The translations under genes were made by a program, and so were the position numbers. Below the pieces are notes generated by a model. It was not told where the DNA came from. It made no database searches and worked only from the letters and a program-made list of their open reading frames with translations. From DASPLH01 sp035627675 (lineage in GTDB: Bacteria; Acidobacteriota; Terriglobia; Terriglobales; Acidobacteriaceae), in contig DASPLH010000164.1 in NCBI GenBank assembly GCA_035627675.1, forward strand, positions 1 through 5,834: 5,834 bases of DNA, given 5' to 3'. Positions within the stretch are counted from its first letter, which is position 1; every line of letters begins with the position of its first letter. Positions 5,021 through 5,834 of this stretch are shown piece by piece.

Positions 5021-5834
5021 ATGGCAATGCTTGATTCGCAGACCGGTCAGGTCCGGCGCACGTACTCCGTCGCCGAGTTGATCGAAGAGGCCGCCATGAT
5101 GCGCGGCTACAACCTCGCCGCGCTCTGTGCCGCCGGTTCAGGGCACGCAGGCGGCACGCTTTCGATCATGGACATCACGGCCGCGCTCTACCTCAAGGTC
5201 GCGAACCACGACCCGCTGCGTCCGAACTGGATCGACCGCGACCGAATCCTCTGGTCGGCGGGACATAAGGCTCCCGCCCTGTATGTCGCCCTCGGCTTCT
5301 CCGGCTACTTCGACAAGGACGACGTAGTCACGCTGCGCAAGCTCTCGTCGCCATTCCAGGGACACCCGCATTGGCTCAAGCTGCCGGGCATAGAAGTTTC
5401 CAGCGGATCGCTCGGACAGGGACTCAGCGTTGCCGTCGGCAACGCCATCGCCGCCCGTCTCGACAACAAGGACTACACGGTGTTCGCCATCATGGGCGAC
5501 GGCGAACAGCAGGAAGGCCAGATATGGGAGGCCGCGATGGAAGCCGCCCACTACAAGCTCGACAACCTCGTGGGCATCGTTGACTGCAACCGCCTCCAGA
5601 TCGACGGCAAGGTTTCCGACGTCATGGCCGTCGAGCCGCTCTCGGACAAGTACGAGTCCTTCGGGTGGAACGTGGTCGCCTGCGACGGCCACAACATGGA
5701 AGAACTAGTCCGAGTCCTCAGCGACGCGAAGCAGACCCGCAACGGCCGTCCGACGGTCATCCTGGCCAACACCGTCAAGGGCAAGGGCGTCAGCTTCATG
5801 GAAGACGTGGCCGGGTGGCACGGAAGGGCTCCGA
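5021..5834 (+). CDS. tkt: Transketolase, N-terminal ThDP-binding part (3' end outside window)
   Basis: From ATG 5021 the frame is open for 271 residues to the window edge. Transketolase moves two-carbon units between sugar phosphates in the non-oxidative pentose phosphate pathway, using thiamine diphosphate and a divalent metal. Visible motifs: GSGHAGG (39-45), SAGHKAPALY (79-88), GHPHW (114-118), SSGSLGQGL (127-135), the ThDP motif GDGEQQEGQ (159-167) with N190 in VDCN closing it, and NTVKGKGVSFMED (250-262). The compact loop before GDG and the GDGE-x-QEGQ-WEA wording resemble the separate N-terminal subunits (about 270-285 residues) of split transketolases rather than the E. coli type. If so, only a few residues are missing and a C-terminal subunit gene should follow. 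A full-length single-chain enzyme cannot be excluded from this window. Confidence 0.93.
   Translation, partial: MAMLDSQTGQVRRTYSVAELIEEAAMMRGYNLAALCAAGSGHAGGTLSIMDITAALYLKVANHDPLRPNWIDRDRILWSAGHKAPALYVALGFSGYFDKDDVVTLRKLSSPFQGHPHWLKLPGIEVSSGSLGQGLSVAVGNAIAARLDNKDYTVFAIMGDGEQQEGQIWEAAMEAAHYKLDNLVGIVDCNRLQIDGKVSDVMAVEPLSDKYESFGWNVVACDGHNMEELVRVLSDAKQTRNGRPTVILANTVKGKGVSFMEDVAGWHGRAP

Noticed and set aside
4815..5081. An 88-residue plus-strand frame before transketolase
   Set aside because: It overlaps the transketolase start in another frame, has no ribosome-binding site that I can see, and its composition shows no domain.
5138..5692. A 184-residue open frame on the minus strand opposite transketolase
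   Set aside because: It is a shadow of the strongly motif-supported transketolase frame.

Overview
The window is a high-GC (around 60% by eye) bacterial chromosome segment of compact housekeeping and small lineage-specific genes. It holds no insertion sequence, CRISPR array, rRNA or tRNA gene that I can recognise. A likely source is Acidobacteriota. That is an inference from protein style: an apparently split transketolase N-terminal subunit, a TsaD with an extra internal segment, and small unfamiliar proteins. It is not proven by any marker in the window.

Layout. Positions 1-1328 (minus) encode most of a CCA-adding-type tRNA nucleotidyltransferase with an HD domain; its 3' end lies beyond the left edge. 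Positions 1329-1573 separate it from the divergent tsaD (1574-2716, plus). This gap is largely built of an unusual short-period repeat, CTYAG plus three bases every 8 bp. Thirteen units face tsaD, four face cca in inverted orientation, and a hairpin made of the same pentamers lies between them. Next come three minus-strand genes: a 66-residue protein with a C-x-H/C-x2-C zinc-site pattern (2821-3021), a secreted transglutaminase-like protein (3239-4411) and an 85-residue two-helix membrane protein (4511-4768). The right end starts the N-terminal (ThDP-binding) part of a transketolase (5021-5834, plus), which runs off the window.

How the parts fit. cca and tsaD both serve tRNA maturation (3' CCA addition and t6A37 formation) and share the repeat-filled divergent control region. 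The membrane-protein and transglutaminase-like genes are co-directional, 97 bp apart, and may be co-transcribed. The zinc-site gene has its own near-consensus sigma70-type promoter (TTGACA, 16 bp, TAAAAT) with a GTGAC/GTCAC palindrome just downstream. A perfect 12-bp-stem hairpin insulates it from the upstream gene. Similar GTGAC/GTCAC half-sites occur in the gap between the membrane-protein gene and transketolase.

The most unusual element is the 8-bp-period array between cca and tsaD. I do not recognise it as a named repeat family.
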